A stretch of DNA of 64,000 nt from DAOUKH01 sp965219875 (GCA_965219875.1 CBDCOW010000003.1:496001-560000), one strand, 5' to 3'; positions 8,721 to 19,661 are shown, numbered from the stretch's first letter. Program-made: numbers and translations. Notes: generated by a model from the sequence alone, not told the origin.

Positions 8721-9169
8721 CAACCGACGCAGCCAAGCAATCCAGCGGCGGTGCGCTCTACCTCGTTTCCTGCGTGAGCAGAAAGCGTTCGACGCGGGCG
8801 AAGGCGAGAGACCTCTACACATCGCCTTTGTTCGTGAAGTCGCGCACCTACGTCGAGCGAAAGGGCCAGCCGTGGTTCATCCTATCCGCGCAGTACGGTC
8901 TCGTTCACCCGGAGACGGTAATCTCTCCTTATGAACGGACGCTGAACGCCATGCCTGCCGGCGAGCGGAACGCGTGGGCAAGGAGGGTTCTCGCGCAGCT
9001 CGAGCCGCATATCGCGGAGGCTCGATTCATCGTCTTCCTGGCCGGTCAACGCTACCGCGAGCATCTCGAACCCGACTTACGCGCACTCGGCCTCAATGTG
9101 AAGGTTCCCATGGAGGGACTGCCCATCGGGAAACAACTGTCGTGGCTCGACCGCCAACTCCGGTCATGA
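8717..9169 (+). CDS. DUF6884 domain protein
   Basis: This 150-residue protein has LYLVSCVSRKR near the N-terminus, then DLYTSPLFVKSRTYVE, WFILSAQYGLVHPETVISPYERTL and FLAGQRYREHLEP. The order of LVSC, LYtSplF, ILSAqYGLv and FLAGxxYr matches DUF6884, a fold seen in phage- and mobile-element-associated proteins and likened to tRNA-modifying or DpdA-like enzymes. The exact reaction is unknown. It is translationally coupled to the small protein before it. The pair lies between CoA-transferase genes and looks like an accessory insertion. Confidence 0.75.
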   Translation: MTTDAAKQSSGGALYLVSCVSRKRSTRAKARDLYTSPLFVKSRTYVERKGQPWFILSAQYGLVHPETVISPYERTLNAMPAGERNAWARRVLAQLEPHIAEARFIVFLAGQRYREHLEPDLRALGLNVKVPMEGLPIGKQLSWLDRQLRS

Positions 9170-9254
9170 CCGGGCGCGCCGCCGACACCGCCCGCTTCCC
9201 CCTGCCTATAGTGGAGTGAGTAGCGGCCTCCGCACCCGAGCAACTGGCGACGCC

Positions 9255-9887
9255 ATGACAACCAAGGGGAAGACAAGCCTGCGAGCGCGGATCATCGCGA
9301 TCGCACAACGGCGGCAACGCCGAGGGTCGGGCACGGCCCTCGCCACGCTTCGGGCCCGGACAAGCACGATGGACATACCCGACCTCAACACCGCGCTCCG
9401 CGGACTGCGCTGGGCGCTGACGGGCGCGGCGGCGGCGCGCCTCTATATGCCGGAGCGAGCCACGGCGGACGTCGATATCGTCGTGAATAGATCGGACGCC
9501 GCCGCGGCACGCGAGGCCCTGAAGGCGGCGGGCTACGGCTATCGTTCCGAGCTCGGCATCGGCGGATCTTCCTCGTCGAGTCCTGGACGTGTGCCGATCG
9601 ACGTCATCGAGTTGGCCTACCCTTGGACGGACGCGGCATTGGAGGCCGCGTCCGGCAACCTCGATACGCGAGACTTACCCGTCCTTCCGCTCGCCTACCT
9701 CGTGCTCATGAAGCTCGACGCGGGCAGGGTGCAAGACATCGCCGACATCACTAGGATGCTGGGACAAGCGGACGACGCCGCGCTCGGAGCGGTACGCCGC
9801 GCCCTCGCCGACTACGCGCCGGAAGACGCCGACGATGTCGAGAGCTTGATCGCATTGGGCCGCATGGAACTCGACAGCGCCGACTGA
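9255..9887 (+). CDS. Nucleotidyltransferase-fold protein (MNT/AbiEii-like)
   Basis: The recognisable part is RWALTGAAAARLYM then ATADVDIVV, the G-(A/S)-x9-D-x-D signature of small nucleotidyltransferases, followed by PIDVIELAYPW with a third acidic residue and LAYLVLMKLDAGR. That pattern is common in AbiEii-like and DUF6036-like proteins. The start is uncertain. I give the ATG at 9255 (210 residues), but homology-like sequence begins only at the ATG at 9369, and the first 38 residues are unusually Arg-rich. No ribosome site decides it. No antitoxin-like partner sits beside it, so a toxin role is not supported. Confidence 0.65.
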   Translation: MTTKGKTSLRARIIAIAQRRQRRGSGTALATLRARTSTMDIPDLNTALRGLRWALTGAAAARLYMPERATADVDIVVNRSDAAAAREALKAAGYGYRSELGIGGSSSSSPGRVPIDVIELAYPWTDAALEAASGNLDTRDLPVLPLAYLVLMKLDAGRVQDIADITRMLGQADDAALGAVRRALADYAPEDADDVESLIALGRMELDSAD

Positions 9888-9910
9888 AGCACCACGCGGC
9901 GCGGCGTATC

Positions 9911-11149
9911 ATGTCCGCCATGGCGCCTGACTCGACTCCGCCCGGCCTCCTCTCCGGCGTGCGTGTCGTCGAGTACGGGCGCAATATCACCGCGCCCTTC
10001 GCCGGGAAGATACTCGCCGACCTCGGCGCCGACGTGATCAAGGTTGAGCCACCGGAAGGCGAGCCGGCCCGCTCGCTCGGCCCCTTCCAGAGCGACGCGC
10101 CGAATCCCGAGGCAGCGGCCCAGTTCATCTACCTCAACGGCAACAAGCGCGGCGTCACCCTCGACCTCGACCGGCGTTCGGGGCGGGCGCTGCTCGACGG
10201 CCTGCTCCGCGGCGCCGACATCCTCCTCGAAAACGCCGAGCCCGGTGAGATGGAGGCGCGGGGCCTCACCTATTCGCTCCTCGCCCCCGCTCACCCCCGT
10301 CTCATCGTCACCTCGGTGCGCCCCTTCGGACTCACCGGCCCCTACCGCGGCCTGCTCGGCTCCGACCTCATCACTTGGCACGCCTCCGCTCTCGGACACC
10401 GTTACCTGGGCGAGCCCGACCGCGAGCCCCTGCGGAGCGGCGGCTCGTTCGCCAGCTACTACGCCGCGATCAACGCCGCAGCCGCGACACTGCTGGCCCT
10501 CCGCGCCCGCGAAGCGACGGGGCGGGGAACGCAGGTCGACATCTCCGTCGCCGACGTGCTCGCGGTGGGCATCCTGGGCTACGGGCTGGTGGCCCTCTAC
10601 CACGAGCGCGGGCTCTCCAACCGCCGCCCCGGGAACAGCCAGCGCCTCGGCGTTCCCGCCGCCATGCTTCCCTGCCGCGACGGATACGTCTTCATCTTCG
10701 CCTCGGAGTCCTATATGTGGGACGGCCTGGTGCAGGCGATGGGTGACCCCGAGTGGGCGCAAGCCGACATCTTCAAGGGCCACTACCGCGACCGTTCCCG
10801 CTACGGCCCCGAGGTCTACGGGATGATGCAGCCGTGGCTCGACGCGACCGGCAAGGAGGAGATCTTCCAGCGCTGCCAAGAAAACCGCGTCCCCTCGACC
10901 GCCGTCTACGACATGGCCGAGGTGCTAGGCAACGCCCATCTCGCCGAGCGCGGGTTCTTCGTCACGACGTCCCACCCCGTCGCTGGCCCGATGCGTCAGC
11001 CCGGCGCTCCCTACAAGCTCGGCGCGGCCCCGTGGGCATTGCGGCGGCCCGCGCCCCGCCTCGGCGAGCACAACGACGAGGTTTTGCGCGAGGGGCTCGG
11101 ACTCGACCGGCAGGCCCTCACCGACCTCCGGCGGGCGGGCGTCGTCTAG
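9911..11149 (+). CDS. CaiB/BaiF family CoA-transferase, copy 3
   Basis: The 412-residue class III CoA-transferase contains GVRVVEYGRNITAPFAGKIL, LGADVIKVEPPEGEPAR, NKRGVTLDLDRRSG and the RGTQVDISVADV block near residue 205. It ends with RLGEHNDEVL. The protein is of standard length with no disruptions seen. An in-frame second ATG at residue 4 is an alternative start. It lies 23 bases after the nucleotidyltransferase gene and 31 before a methyltransferase. The substrate cannot be told from sequence. Confidence 0.9.
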   Translation: MSAMAPDSTPPGLLSGVRVVEYGRNITAPFAGKILADLGADVIKVEPPEGEPARSLGPFQSDAPNPEAAAQFIYLNGNKRGVTLDLDRRSGRALLDGLLRGADILLENAEPGEMEARGLTYSLLAPAHPRLIVTSVRPFGLTGPYRGLLGSDLITWHASALGHRYLGEPDREPLRSGGSFASYYAAINAAAATLLALRAREATGRGTQVDISVADVLAVGILGYGLVALYHERGLSNRRPGNSQRLGVPAAMLPCRDGYVFIFASESYMWDGLVQAMGDPEWAQADIFKGHYRDRSRYGPEVYGMMQPWLDATGKEEIFQRCQENRVPSTAVYDMAEVLGNAHLAERGFFVTTSHPVAGPMRQPGAPYKLGAAPWALRRPAPRLGEHNDEVLREGLGLDRQALTDLRRAGVV

Positions 11150-11167
11150 GCGCCGCCCCCCTCGTGG

Positions 11168-11173
11168 GATACT
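11168..11173 (+). promoter_or_regulatory. Putative -10 (GATACT) before the methyltransferase
   Basis: GATACTGAGCCCC ends directly at the ATG at 11181, leaving 7 bases between the box and the start codon, which would make a leaderless transcript. The same GAGCC follows the -10 at 18196. Confidence 0.4.
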
Positions 11174-11180
11174 GAGCCCC

Positions 11181-11912
11181 ATGCAAGAAAAACCCTCAGG
11201 CGAGATCGAAGGCTGGACCGAGGGAGACTCGCGGCTCTTCCTCGAAAACGGCGTCCAGTACATCCCCTCTCGGCGCGTGATGATCGAGGCGCTGCGCGAC
11301 CTCATGCCCACCGCCGGTGGCGCCCCGCGCCACGTCGTCGAGCTCGGCGCGGGCGGCGGGACGCTCGCTCAGGCCGTCCTCGACCGCTATCCGGCGTGCT
11401 CCTACACCGCGCTCGACGGCTCGGACACGATGTTGGAGCGGCTGGACGAGGTCCTCACCGGCTACGGCGACCGGGCCGCCGTCCGCCGCTTCATGCTTGA
11501 AGACAAGCGGTGGCGGCGGGAGCTTCCCAAGCCCCTCGACGCCGTTCTCGCCTCCCTCGTGCTGCACCACCTCACGGCGGACGGCAAGCGCGAGCTCTTC
11601 CGCGACGTCGCCATGCGCCTGGAAGTCGGCGGCGCGCTGCTCATCGCCGACATCGTCGAGCCCGGGAACGACCGCGCCCGCGCCGTCTACGCCGACCAAT
11701 GGAACGAGGCCATCCTGGACCAGACCGGTGAGGAGGGTCTGCGCTTCTTCCGCAACTCCAAGTGGAACTACTACGAGCTCGGCGCTATCGACCCCTACGA
11801 CAAGCCCTCGCCCCTCGCCGCCCAACTCCGCTGGCTCGAAGAGGCCGGCTTCCGCGAGGTCGACTGCTTCTGGATGCACGCCGGGCACGCCGTCTACGGG
11901 GGATACAAGTGA
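11181..11912 (+). CDS. Class I SAM-dependent methyltransferase
   Basis: This 243-residue protein has motif I VVELGAGGGTLAQAV (about residues 51-65), the acidic loop TALDGSDTMLERL, a VLASLVLHHL motif-IV-like strand and ALLIADIVEPGND. It fits methyltransferase types 11/12/25, which methylate small molecules. The acceptor is unknown. The stop overlaps the GTG start of the next CoA-transferase by 4 bases (GTGA), so the two genes are coupled. This suggests it acts on a compound in the same acyl-CoA route, which is inference. Confidence 0.85.
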   Translation: MQEKPSGEIEGWTEGDSRLFLENGVQYIPSRRVMIEALRDLMPTAGGAPRHVVELGAGGGTLAQAVLDRYPACSYTALDGSDTMLERLDEVLTGYGDRAAVRRFMLEDKRWRRELPKPLDAVLASLVLHHLTADGKRELFRDVAMRLEVGGALLIADIVEPGNDRARAVYADQWNEAILDQTGEEGLRFFRNSKWNYYELGAIDPYDKPSPLAAQLRWLEEAGFREVDCFWMHAGHAVYGGYK

Positions 11913-13141
11913 CGGCCCACGCGGGCCGACGCGGCGCGGCGACCCAGCCCCTCGGCGGCGTGCGCGTCGTCAACCTCGGCTGGATCTGGGCCGCGCCGGC
12001 CCTCGCCGGCGCCATGGCCGATATGGGCGCCGACGTGATCAAGATCGAGACAGGCCGCCGCATCGACAATACCCGCCGCAGCGGCGCGCTCTATAAGGAC
12101 GTGGAACTGCTCAACCACTCGTCGCTGACCCTGCTGCGGGGGCAGCGCAGCGTCACGCTCGACCTCGCCAACCCCGAGAGCCGCGGCGTCGCGCTGGAGA
12201 TCATCGCCGCCTCCGACCTCGTCGTCGAGAACTACCGGCCCGGCACAGTCGCCCGCTGGGGTCTCGACTACGAATCGGTGCGGCGGGCGCGGCCCGACGT
12301 CATCATGGTCTCGCTCTCCGCCGGCGGGCAGACCGGCCCGCTCAGCAAGATCACCACCTTCGGCTCCACCCTCTCCTGTCTCACCGGCCTCGACAGCATC
12401 CAGGGCTACTTCCAAGATGAGCCCCAGGCCTTCGGCACGGCCCACATCGACCCGCTCAACGCCTACTTCGGCCTTACCACGGCACTCTCCGCCCTCCGCC
12501 ACCGCGAGCGCACCGGCCAAGGGCAGTACATCGACCTAGGCCAGTGGGAGGCCACGACGACCCTGTTCGGCGCGCCGATGCTGGACTACCAGTGGAACGG
12601 CCGCGTGCAGGGGACGATGGGCAACCGCGACGTTTCGATGGCCCCCCACGGCGTCTATCCGACGCGGGGCGCGGACACCTGGGTCGCCGTCGCGGTGGAG
12701 AACGAGTCGCAGTGGCGCGCCTTCCGCCGCGCCCTGGGCGGCCCCGCGTGGGCCCGCGAGCCCCGGTTCGCCGACATGTACCGCCGCTTGCGCAACCAGG
12801 ACGCCCTCGACGAGCGCATCGGCGCGTGGACCAAGAACCGCGACGCCCGCGAGACGGCGATGACGCTGCAGCGCGCCGGCGTCCCCGCCTTTCCCGTCCT
12901 CAGCGACGCTGAGGCCTTCGACGACCCGCACTACACCGCCCGCGGCGGCTGGGTCGAGGTCGATCATCCCTTCGGCAAGATGATGCTGAACGGCGTCCCG
13001 TGGAAGATCGGCGGCGCGCCCGGCGCGGTCCGCAAGGCGGCCCCGCTCCTCGGCGGGCACAACTACGACGTCTTCCGCGAGTTGCTCGGCATGACCGGCG
13101 AGCAGACAGCGCGCCTGGAAGAGGTAGGCGCCATCGCCTAG
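11909..13141 (+). CDS. CaiB/BaiF family CoA-transferase, copy 4
   Basis: The GTG start at 11909 overlaps the methyltransferase stop by 4 bases, giving 410 residues; the longer open frame upstream is not homologous. Family blocks include GVRVVNLGWIWAAPALAGAMADMG, VIKIETGRRIDNTR, RGQRSVTLDLANPES, RWGLDYESVR and GQYIDLGQWEATT near residue 205. It resembles copy 2 in the first strand and in the IDLxQxEAT block, so these two are likely paralogues. Substrate unknown. Confidence 0.9.
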   Translation: MTAHAGRRGAATQPLGGVRVVNLGWIWAAPALAGAMADMGADVIKIETGRRIDNTRRSGALYKDVELLNHSSLTLLRGQRSVTLDLANPESRGVALEIIAASDLVVENYRPGTVARWGLDYESVRRARPDVIMVSLSAGGQTGPLSKITTFGSTLSCLTGLDSIQGYFQDEPQAFGTAHIDPLNAYFGLTTALSALRHRERTGQGQYIDLGQWEATTTLFGAPMLDYQWNGRVQGTMGNRDVSMAPHGVYPTRGADTWVAVAVENESQWRAFRRALGGPAWAREPRFADMYRRLRNQDALDERIGAWTKNRDARETAMTLQRAGVPAFPVLSDAEAFDDPHYTARGGWVEVDHPFGKMMLNGVPWKIGGAPGAVRKAAPLLGGHNYDVFRELLGMTGEQTARLEEVGAIA

Positions 13142-13164
13142 GCATCTTCGCTGACAAGCCCTGT

Positions 13165-13194
13165 TTGCGGGACAGGCCCGGCGGTCGCTATACT
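13165..13194 (+). promoter_or_regulatory. Promoter TTGCGG-18-TATACT before micro-ORF 1
   Basis: A -35-like TTGCGG (13165-13170) and a -10 TATACT (13189-13194) are 18 bases apart. The ATG of the first proline-rich micro-ORF follows 9 bases after the -10, with no room for a ribosome site, so translation would be leaderless or nearly so. Confidence 0.5.
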
Positions 13195-13203
13195 CAGCAC
13201 ACT

Positions 13204-13308
13204 ATGCCAGACCAGCCGAAGCCCTTGCCAAAGCCTGTAACGACGCTCCCGCCGCCGACTCGCATCACTGAGAAAGACGCGAAGAACCCCGCAGTCGAAA
13301 AGAGGTAG
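13204..13308 (+). CDS. Proline-rich micro-ORF 1 (34 residues)
   Basis: The frame encodes MPDQPKPLPKPVTTL followed by PPPTR and a charged tail ending AVEKR. The first 20 residues are nearly repeated in a second micro-ORF 141 bases downstream, with differences at the DNA level. The reading frame is kept while the bases vary, which suggests these are translated. No known family is recognised. A polyproline helix of this type could bind SH3-like or similar partners, but that is only a guess. Confidence 0.5.
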   Translation: MPDQPKPLPKPVTTLPPPTRITEKDAKNPAVEKR

Positions 13309-13344
13309 TCGTCCTCGCAGCGTCAGAACTACTGAGTGCGCACT

Positions 13345-13416
13345 ATGCCAGCCCAACCGAAGCCACTGCCAAAGCCCATCCCGACGCTCCCGCCGCCAAC
13401 CCGGGTCAACCCGTAG
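13345..13416 (+). CDS. Proline-rich micro-ORF 2 (23 residues), duplicate of micro-ORF 1
   Basis: It encodes MPAQPKPLPKPIPTL then PPPTRVNP and stops. Against micro-ORF 1 it keeps MPxQPKPLPKP, TLPPPTR and the CACTATGCCAG start context, and it lacks the charged tail. Many base differences between the copies are silent or conservative (for example AAGCCCTTGCC versus AAGCCACTGCC). The two copies arose by tandem duplication. Function unknown. Confidence 0.45.
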   Translation: MPAQPKPLPKPIPTLPPPTRVNP

Positions 13417-13430
13417 AACCGGTTAGGGTT

Positions 13431-13898
13431 CTAGACCTGAACGAGCAATGCTGAAAGCACGATGCTCAGAGCTTGTGGGGCCGCAAGATACGTCAGCTTC
13501 TTTACAGCGCTGACTTTTGCAACCAGGCGCAATTCGTTCCGCCTATAGGCCTCTTCCATGTGAACCAACAGTTCAGTCTTGAACTGCGTTGGCTCTACAT
13601 CCCAGTAGAACTCGCGTATCGTTTCCGGATTGTCCAAAGTATCGTAGCCTCTGACGCCGAGGGCCTTCACGGCAAACACCACTAGGGCAAGGTAGAGGGC
13701 CATGGCCAACACGGAAAACGCGAGTGCCGGCGCGGGTAGGGACTCGCTCTGAGAGATGGTCAGCGAGATACCCACACCGAGCACAAGGGTGGCGATGCTG
13801 AAGAACGTCGCCGCCTTAGTATCGAGCGCGTCCGCCGCCCGGCTCTGGTCATAGAGCACGCCCTTCACCCAATCGAACGCTAAGTCGAGACTCGGCAA
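13431..13898 (-). CDS. Small multi-pass membrane protein, PycTM/SMODS-2TM-like
   Basis: This 155-residue protein has an N-terminal cytosolic helix, then LDTKAATFFSIATLVLGVGISL and ALAFSVLAMALYLALVVFAV as two membrane helices. A soluble stretch and a C-terminal third hydrophobic segment (YLAAPQALSIVLSALLVQV) follow. The Asp-x-Lys-Ala immediately before the first membrane helix is reminiscent of Pycsar/CBASS two-helix membrane effectors. However, no nucleotide cyclase gene is adjacent, so a defence role is not supported. It lies in a patch of short, unlinked genes and starts at ATG 13898. Confidence 0.6.
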   Translation of the reverse strand: MPSLDLAFDWVKGVLYDQSRAADALDTKAATFFSIATLVLGVGISLTISQSESLPAPALAFSVLAMALYLALVVFAVKALGVRGYDTLDNPETIREFYWDVEPTQFKTELLVHMEEAYRRNELRLVAKVSAVKKLTYLAAPQALSIVLSALLVQV

Positions 13899-13997
13899 CG
13901 ACCGATCATTCTGCTCTTCCAGTTGTCGCCTCCACGCTGCGAGCGCGGAGACTACCGAGCCGGAGGCAGCACGCGCAAGGAAGGCGTGTCACGGCGG

Positions 13998-14489
13998 CTA
14001 GGCGAAGCGGAAGCGGGTGGCCGACTTCGGGAAGTCCTCCTCGTGCCAGGCGAGGACGACTTGGGGCGCAAGCCGGAAGGTGACGGCGCCCTCCATGCCT
14101 TCGGGGCGAAAGGCGTACTTCCGCTCGTAGGCGTCGACGTAGCGCTCCCGGAGACTGTCGCCCAGCATCGGCTCGGCTACGCCCTCGACGATCACGACGT
14201 CGTCGCCGCTTTCGAGGTGCACGACCGCCCGCGGGTCGTGCCCCAGGTTCAGCGCCTTGACCGACTTCACGTCGGCGTCGAACATTACCGCGCCGTCGAG
14301 CCACAGACCCCACACCGGCGAGGCGTGGGGCCGACCGTCGGCCCGCGTCGTGGCGACCCAGTAGCTGCGGGCGGCGGCGAGCCGCTCCGCGACGGCGCTC
14401 CACTCGATCATGCCGCCGGACTCCTCCGGCTCGATGCCATAGCCCGGCGGCATGCTGGGACGGTCCCGCAAAGGCTCCGAGGCGCTCAT
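13998..14489 (-). CDS. Pyridoxamine 5'-phosphate oxidase-fold (PPOX) protein
   Basis: This is a split-barrel flavin/F420-binding family protein of 163 residues. Key stretches are SYWVATTRADGRPHASPVWGLWLDG, the first strands and loop of the PPOX barrel; KSVKALNLGHDPRAVVHLESGD; and a C-terminal VVLAWHEEDFPKSATRFRF. The start at 14489 follows a GGGAG ribosome site; the open frame runs 16 residues further upstream. Homologues use FMN or F420 to reduce or oxidise small molecules. The cofactor here cannot be assigned. Confidence 0.82.
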   Translation of the reverse strand: MSASEPLRDRPSMPPGYGIEPEESGGMIEWSAVAERLAAARSYWVATTRADGRPHASPVWGLWLDGAVMFDADVKSVKALNLGHDPRAVVHLESGDDVVIVEGVAEPMLGDSLRERYVDAYERKYAFRPEGMEGAVTFRLAPQVVLAWHEEDFPKSATRFRFA

Positions 14490-14615
14490 CGTCTCTCTCC
14501 CATCGGCCGCGGACGGCGGCGCTTGCGCAGATCGCATTCATGATAGGCGGTCAGCGCGACGCCGGGGGCGGTATCCGAGCCCGCCCACTTCGAGAAAAAC
14601 GCCGTGCGGGGCCGG

Positions 14616-14644
14616 TTGACATCGCCCAGGCTGCTCCCTATACT
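14616..14644 (+). promoter_or_regulatory. Strong sigma70-type promoter of the 23S rRNA transcript
   Basis: A perfect TTGACA (14616-14621) and TATACT (14639-14644) are separated by 17 bases. This is the best promoter in the window. It lies 341 bases before the mature 23S 5' end, with no 16S or tRNA between, so it drives the 23S-tRNA unit directly. Confidence 0.85.
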
Positions 14645-14984
14645 GCGTAGTTGCACTGTTCAAGGAGCGCCTCCCAGGAAAGCGAGCTGAGGGGACCGCC
14701 TATGACCGAGACCACCTAACAATTCGGCCCAGGTGTTGCTGAGCACATCGGCTCGGTGAGACATCGAGTCGATTTTTTTCGCCCCGAAGCGGCCATGCCG
14801 GGGCAACGAGACCAGAAAGAGCCGGCCATCCTCGGCGGTTCCGGAGCCCACGCTCCGAGGCCGCCGAGGGCGTCCGCCTCGGCGGAGTCCGGGCCTTTGA
14901 AGCAAGAGCTTCGAAGGCGCGCACGTTAACAACCGAAGAGAAATTACTTCTGAACGTCGAAGCTTCTCGTCGTGCCTTAATGTA
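14645..14984 (+). other. 23S rRNA leader with strong hairpin
   Basis: This 340-base non-coding leader lies between the promoter and the mature 23S. It holds a two-part hairpin at 14830-14869: outer arms CCTCGGCGG/CCGCCGAGG and inner arms CGGAGC/GCTCCG. No T-run follows, so it is not an intrinsic terminator. It could be a processing or antitermination structure. Open frames on both strands across this stretch do not look coding. Confidence 0.6.
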
Positions 14985-17974
<2,990 letters not shown>

Positions 17975-18042
17975 ACATTAAGTCACGGTGAGAAGCATCC
18001 CTTCGTTCGTTCGTACTTTCTCTTCGGTTCCCGCTCACCCGT

Positions 18043-18117
18043 CGCGGGGTGGAGCAGTGGCAGCTCGTCGGGCTCATAACCCGAAGGTCGCAGGTTCGAG
18101 TCCTGCCCCCGCTACCA
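18043..18117 (+). tRNA. Initiator tRNA-fMet (CAU)
   Basis: It folds as a 75-base tRNA with encoded CCA. The acceptor stem is CGCGGGG/CCCCGCT with a C1/U72 mismatch, and the anticodon arm is TCGGG-CTCATAA-CCCGA. The T arm is GCAGG-TTCGAGT-CCTGC. The unpaired first base and three consecutive G-C pairs below the CAT anticodon are initiator hallmarks. The D loop is short (7 bases). It is cotranscribed with 23S. Confidence 0.93.
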
Positions 18118-18132
18118 ACCGAACCGCAATGA

Positions 18133-18165
18133 AGGCCCGAGGTCGCTGACCTCGGGCCTTTCTTT
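18133..18165 (+). terminator. Rho-independent terminator after tRNA-fMet
   Basis: AGGCCCGAGGTC-GCT-GACCTCGGGCCT is a perfect 12-bp stem followed by TTCTTTT. It ends the 23S-tRNA unit. Confidence 0.92.
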
Positions 18166-18195
18166 TGCGCCGCGCCCCCAGCTCCGCAACGGACG

Positions 18196-18201
18196 TATAC
18201 T
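18196..18201 (+). promoter_or_regulatory. Putative -10 (TATACT) for the lipoprotein gene
   Basis: TATACTGAGCC lies 30 bases before the ATG at 18231. The -35 is not clear. Confidence 0.45.
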
Positions 18202-18230
18202 GAGCCGGCCTCCCTTCGCCGTGCGTTCCC

Positions 18231-19661
18231 ATGACACCACCTCCGACGACTCTCCTGCGCTGGAGCCTCTCGGTCGCGATCATGACCGCGGTCGTCGCGG
18301 CGTGCTCGAGCGGAGCGCCGGCGGCTACCCCGGAGCCCACACCGTCCTCGGCCCCGGCGCAGGAGCGAGAGACACCGACGCCATCCGCCGACCGCGACGC
18401 CCCAACCGATACGCCGACCGTCGACGCCCCCAGCGCCACGGCGGAGGCCGGCGCCGACGGTGCAGCCGTCGGCAGCCTTCTCTATGTCGGGAACGACGGC
18501 CATGTCTACGTGATGCGCGCCGACGGGTCCGGCAAGGTGAGGATTAGCGAACCTCACTCCAGCGGCGAGCGGACGGCGCACACCTGGCCCATGTGGTCCG
18601 GAGACGGCGCATCGGTGGTGTTCTCACAGGTCGTGGTAGGCACGGACGGGCCGCGCTTCTTCCTCCAATCGGCCACGCCCGGCGGCACTCCCAGCGTCGT
18701 CTACGAGAATCCTCCCGGAGCTCCATTCGTGGGCCGGAACGCTCCGCACTACACCAACGGTTCTCCCGACGGCCAACAGGTGGCGTTCTTGGCCGTCGCG
18801 GGGAATATGACGCTGTTTCTCAGCGACGTCGCGGGCGATGCCCCGGCGCGGTCCGTCGTACAAGGATCGCCGCTCTACTATGCGTGGACGGATGATTCGG
18901 CAAGTCTGCTGATTCACCTTCAAGACAGCTTGCTGCTGTTCCAACCGGACGTCGGCGACACGCTGACACTCCTCGACCTACCGCTCTCCTGGGACTACCG
19001 GGCGCCGGACTGGTCGCCAGACGGGCGGCGCTTCGCCTTCGTCGGCGACACGGAAGACGCCGCTTCCCTCATGGTCGCTAACGCCGACGGGACCGACCCC
19101 AGAACGCTGGCGCCCGCGTCAAACACCAGCGCGTTCGCCTGGTCGCCCGACGGAAGCCTCATCGCCTTTGCCTCGACGGTGACGGCGAACGTCCCCGTGT
19201 TCGACCGCGTCCTCTTGGTCGAACCGGAGAATGGCCGGAGCCGGCTCCTGACCGAAGCACCCACCATCGCCTTCTTCTGGTCGCCCGGCGGGGACCGCTT
19301 GGCCCTGATCGGCCTGTCGGAGCAAAGCGGCCACCTCATCGTCACGGTGATCGACGTTGAGACGGGCGCGGGCCGTCAGGTCGCCGAGTTCATCCCCTCG
19401 TCGGACCTGCGGGTCATGCTCTCGTTCTTCGACCAATACAAGGAATCGCACCGCGTATGGTCGGCGGACGGCCGTTACCTCGCGTTCAGCGGATCCCTGG
19501 CGGGCGACGGCGCAACCCCCGAGTCGCACGTCCTGGTGATCGACGCATCAGGGGAGGACCCGCCGTTGGCGGTCGCCGCAGGGGGCCTCGCATTCTGGTC
19601 GCCGGTCGCGGCCCCTTCCGTAGACGTCGGCGGCCGGGTGCGGTTGAACATCCGTCGCTAG
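18231..19661 (+). CDS. Secreted lipoprotein with TolB-like beta-propeller
   Basis: The signal peptide ends in a lipobox VVAAC with Cys25. A Pro/Thr/Ala-rich linker (residues about 26-80) follows, as is usual in lipid-anchored proteins of monoderm-like bacteria. The rest consists of WD40-like/PD40 blades. The signature W-S-P-D-G-x-x-(L/F)-A-F recurs as DWSPDGRRFAFVG, AWSPDGSLIAFAS, FWSPGGDRLALIG and VWSADGRYLAFSG. That is the TolB-type propeller, which binds proteins or peptides outside the cell. The length is 476 residues and the partner is unknown. It is the first gene after the rRNA terminator. Confidence 0.85.
   Translation: MTPPPTTLLRWSLSVAIMTAVVAACSSGAPAATPEPTPSSAPAQERETPTPSADRDAPTDTPTVDAPSATAEAGADGAAVGSLLYVGNDGHVYVMRADGSGKVRISEPHSSGERTAHTWPMWSGDGASVVFSQVVVGTDGPRFFLQSATPGGTPSVVYENPPGAPFVGRNAPHYTNGSPDGQQVAFLAVAGNMTLFLSDVAGDAPARSVVQGSPLYYAWTDDSASLLIHLQDSLLLFQPDVGDTLTLLDLPLSWDYRAPDWSPDGRRFAFVGDTEDAASLMVANADGTDPRTLAPASNTSAFAWSPDGSLIAFASTVTANVPVFDRVLLVEPENGRSRLLTEAPTIAFFWSPGGDRLALIGLSEQSGHLIVTVIDVETGAGRQVAEFIPSSDLRVMLSFFDQYKESHRVWSADGRYLAFSGSLAGDGATPESHVLVIDASGEDPPLAVAAGGLAFWSPVAAPSVDVGGRVRLNIRR

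Noticed and set aside
17975..18042. 5S rRNA downstream of 23S
   Set aside because: Only 68 bases separate 23S from the tRNA, too few for a 115-120 base 5S.
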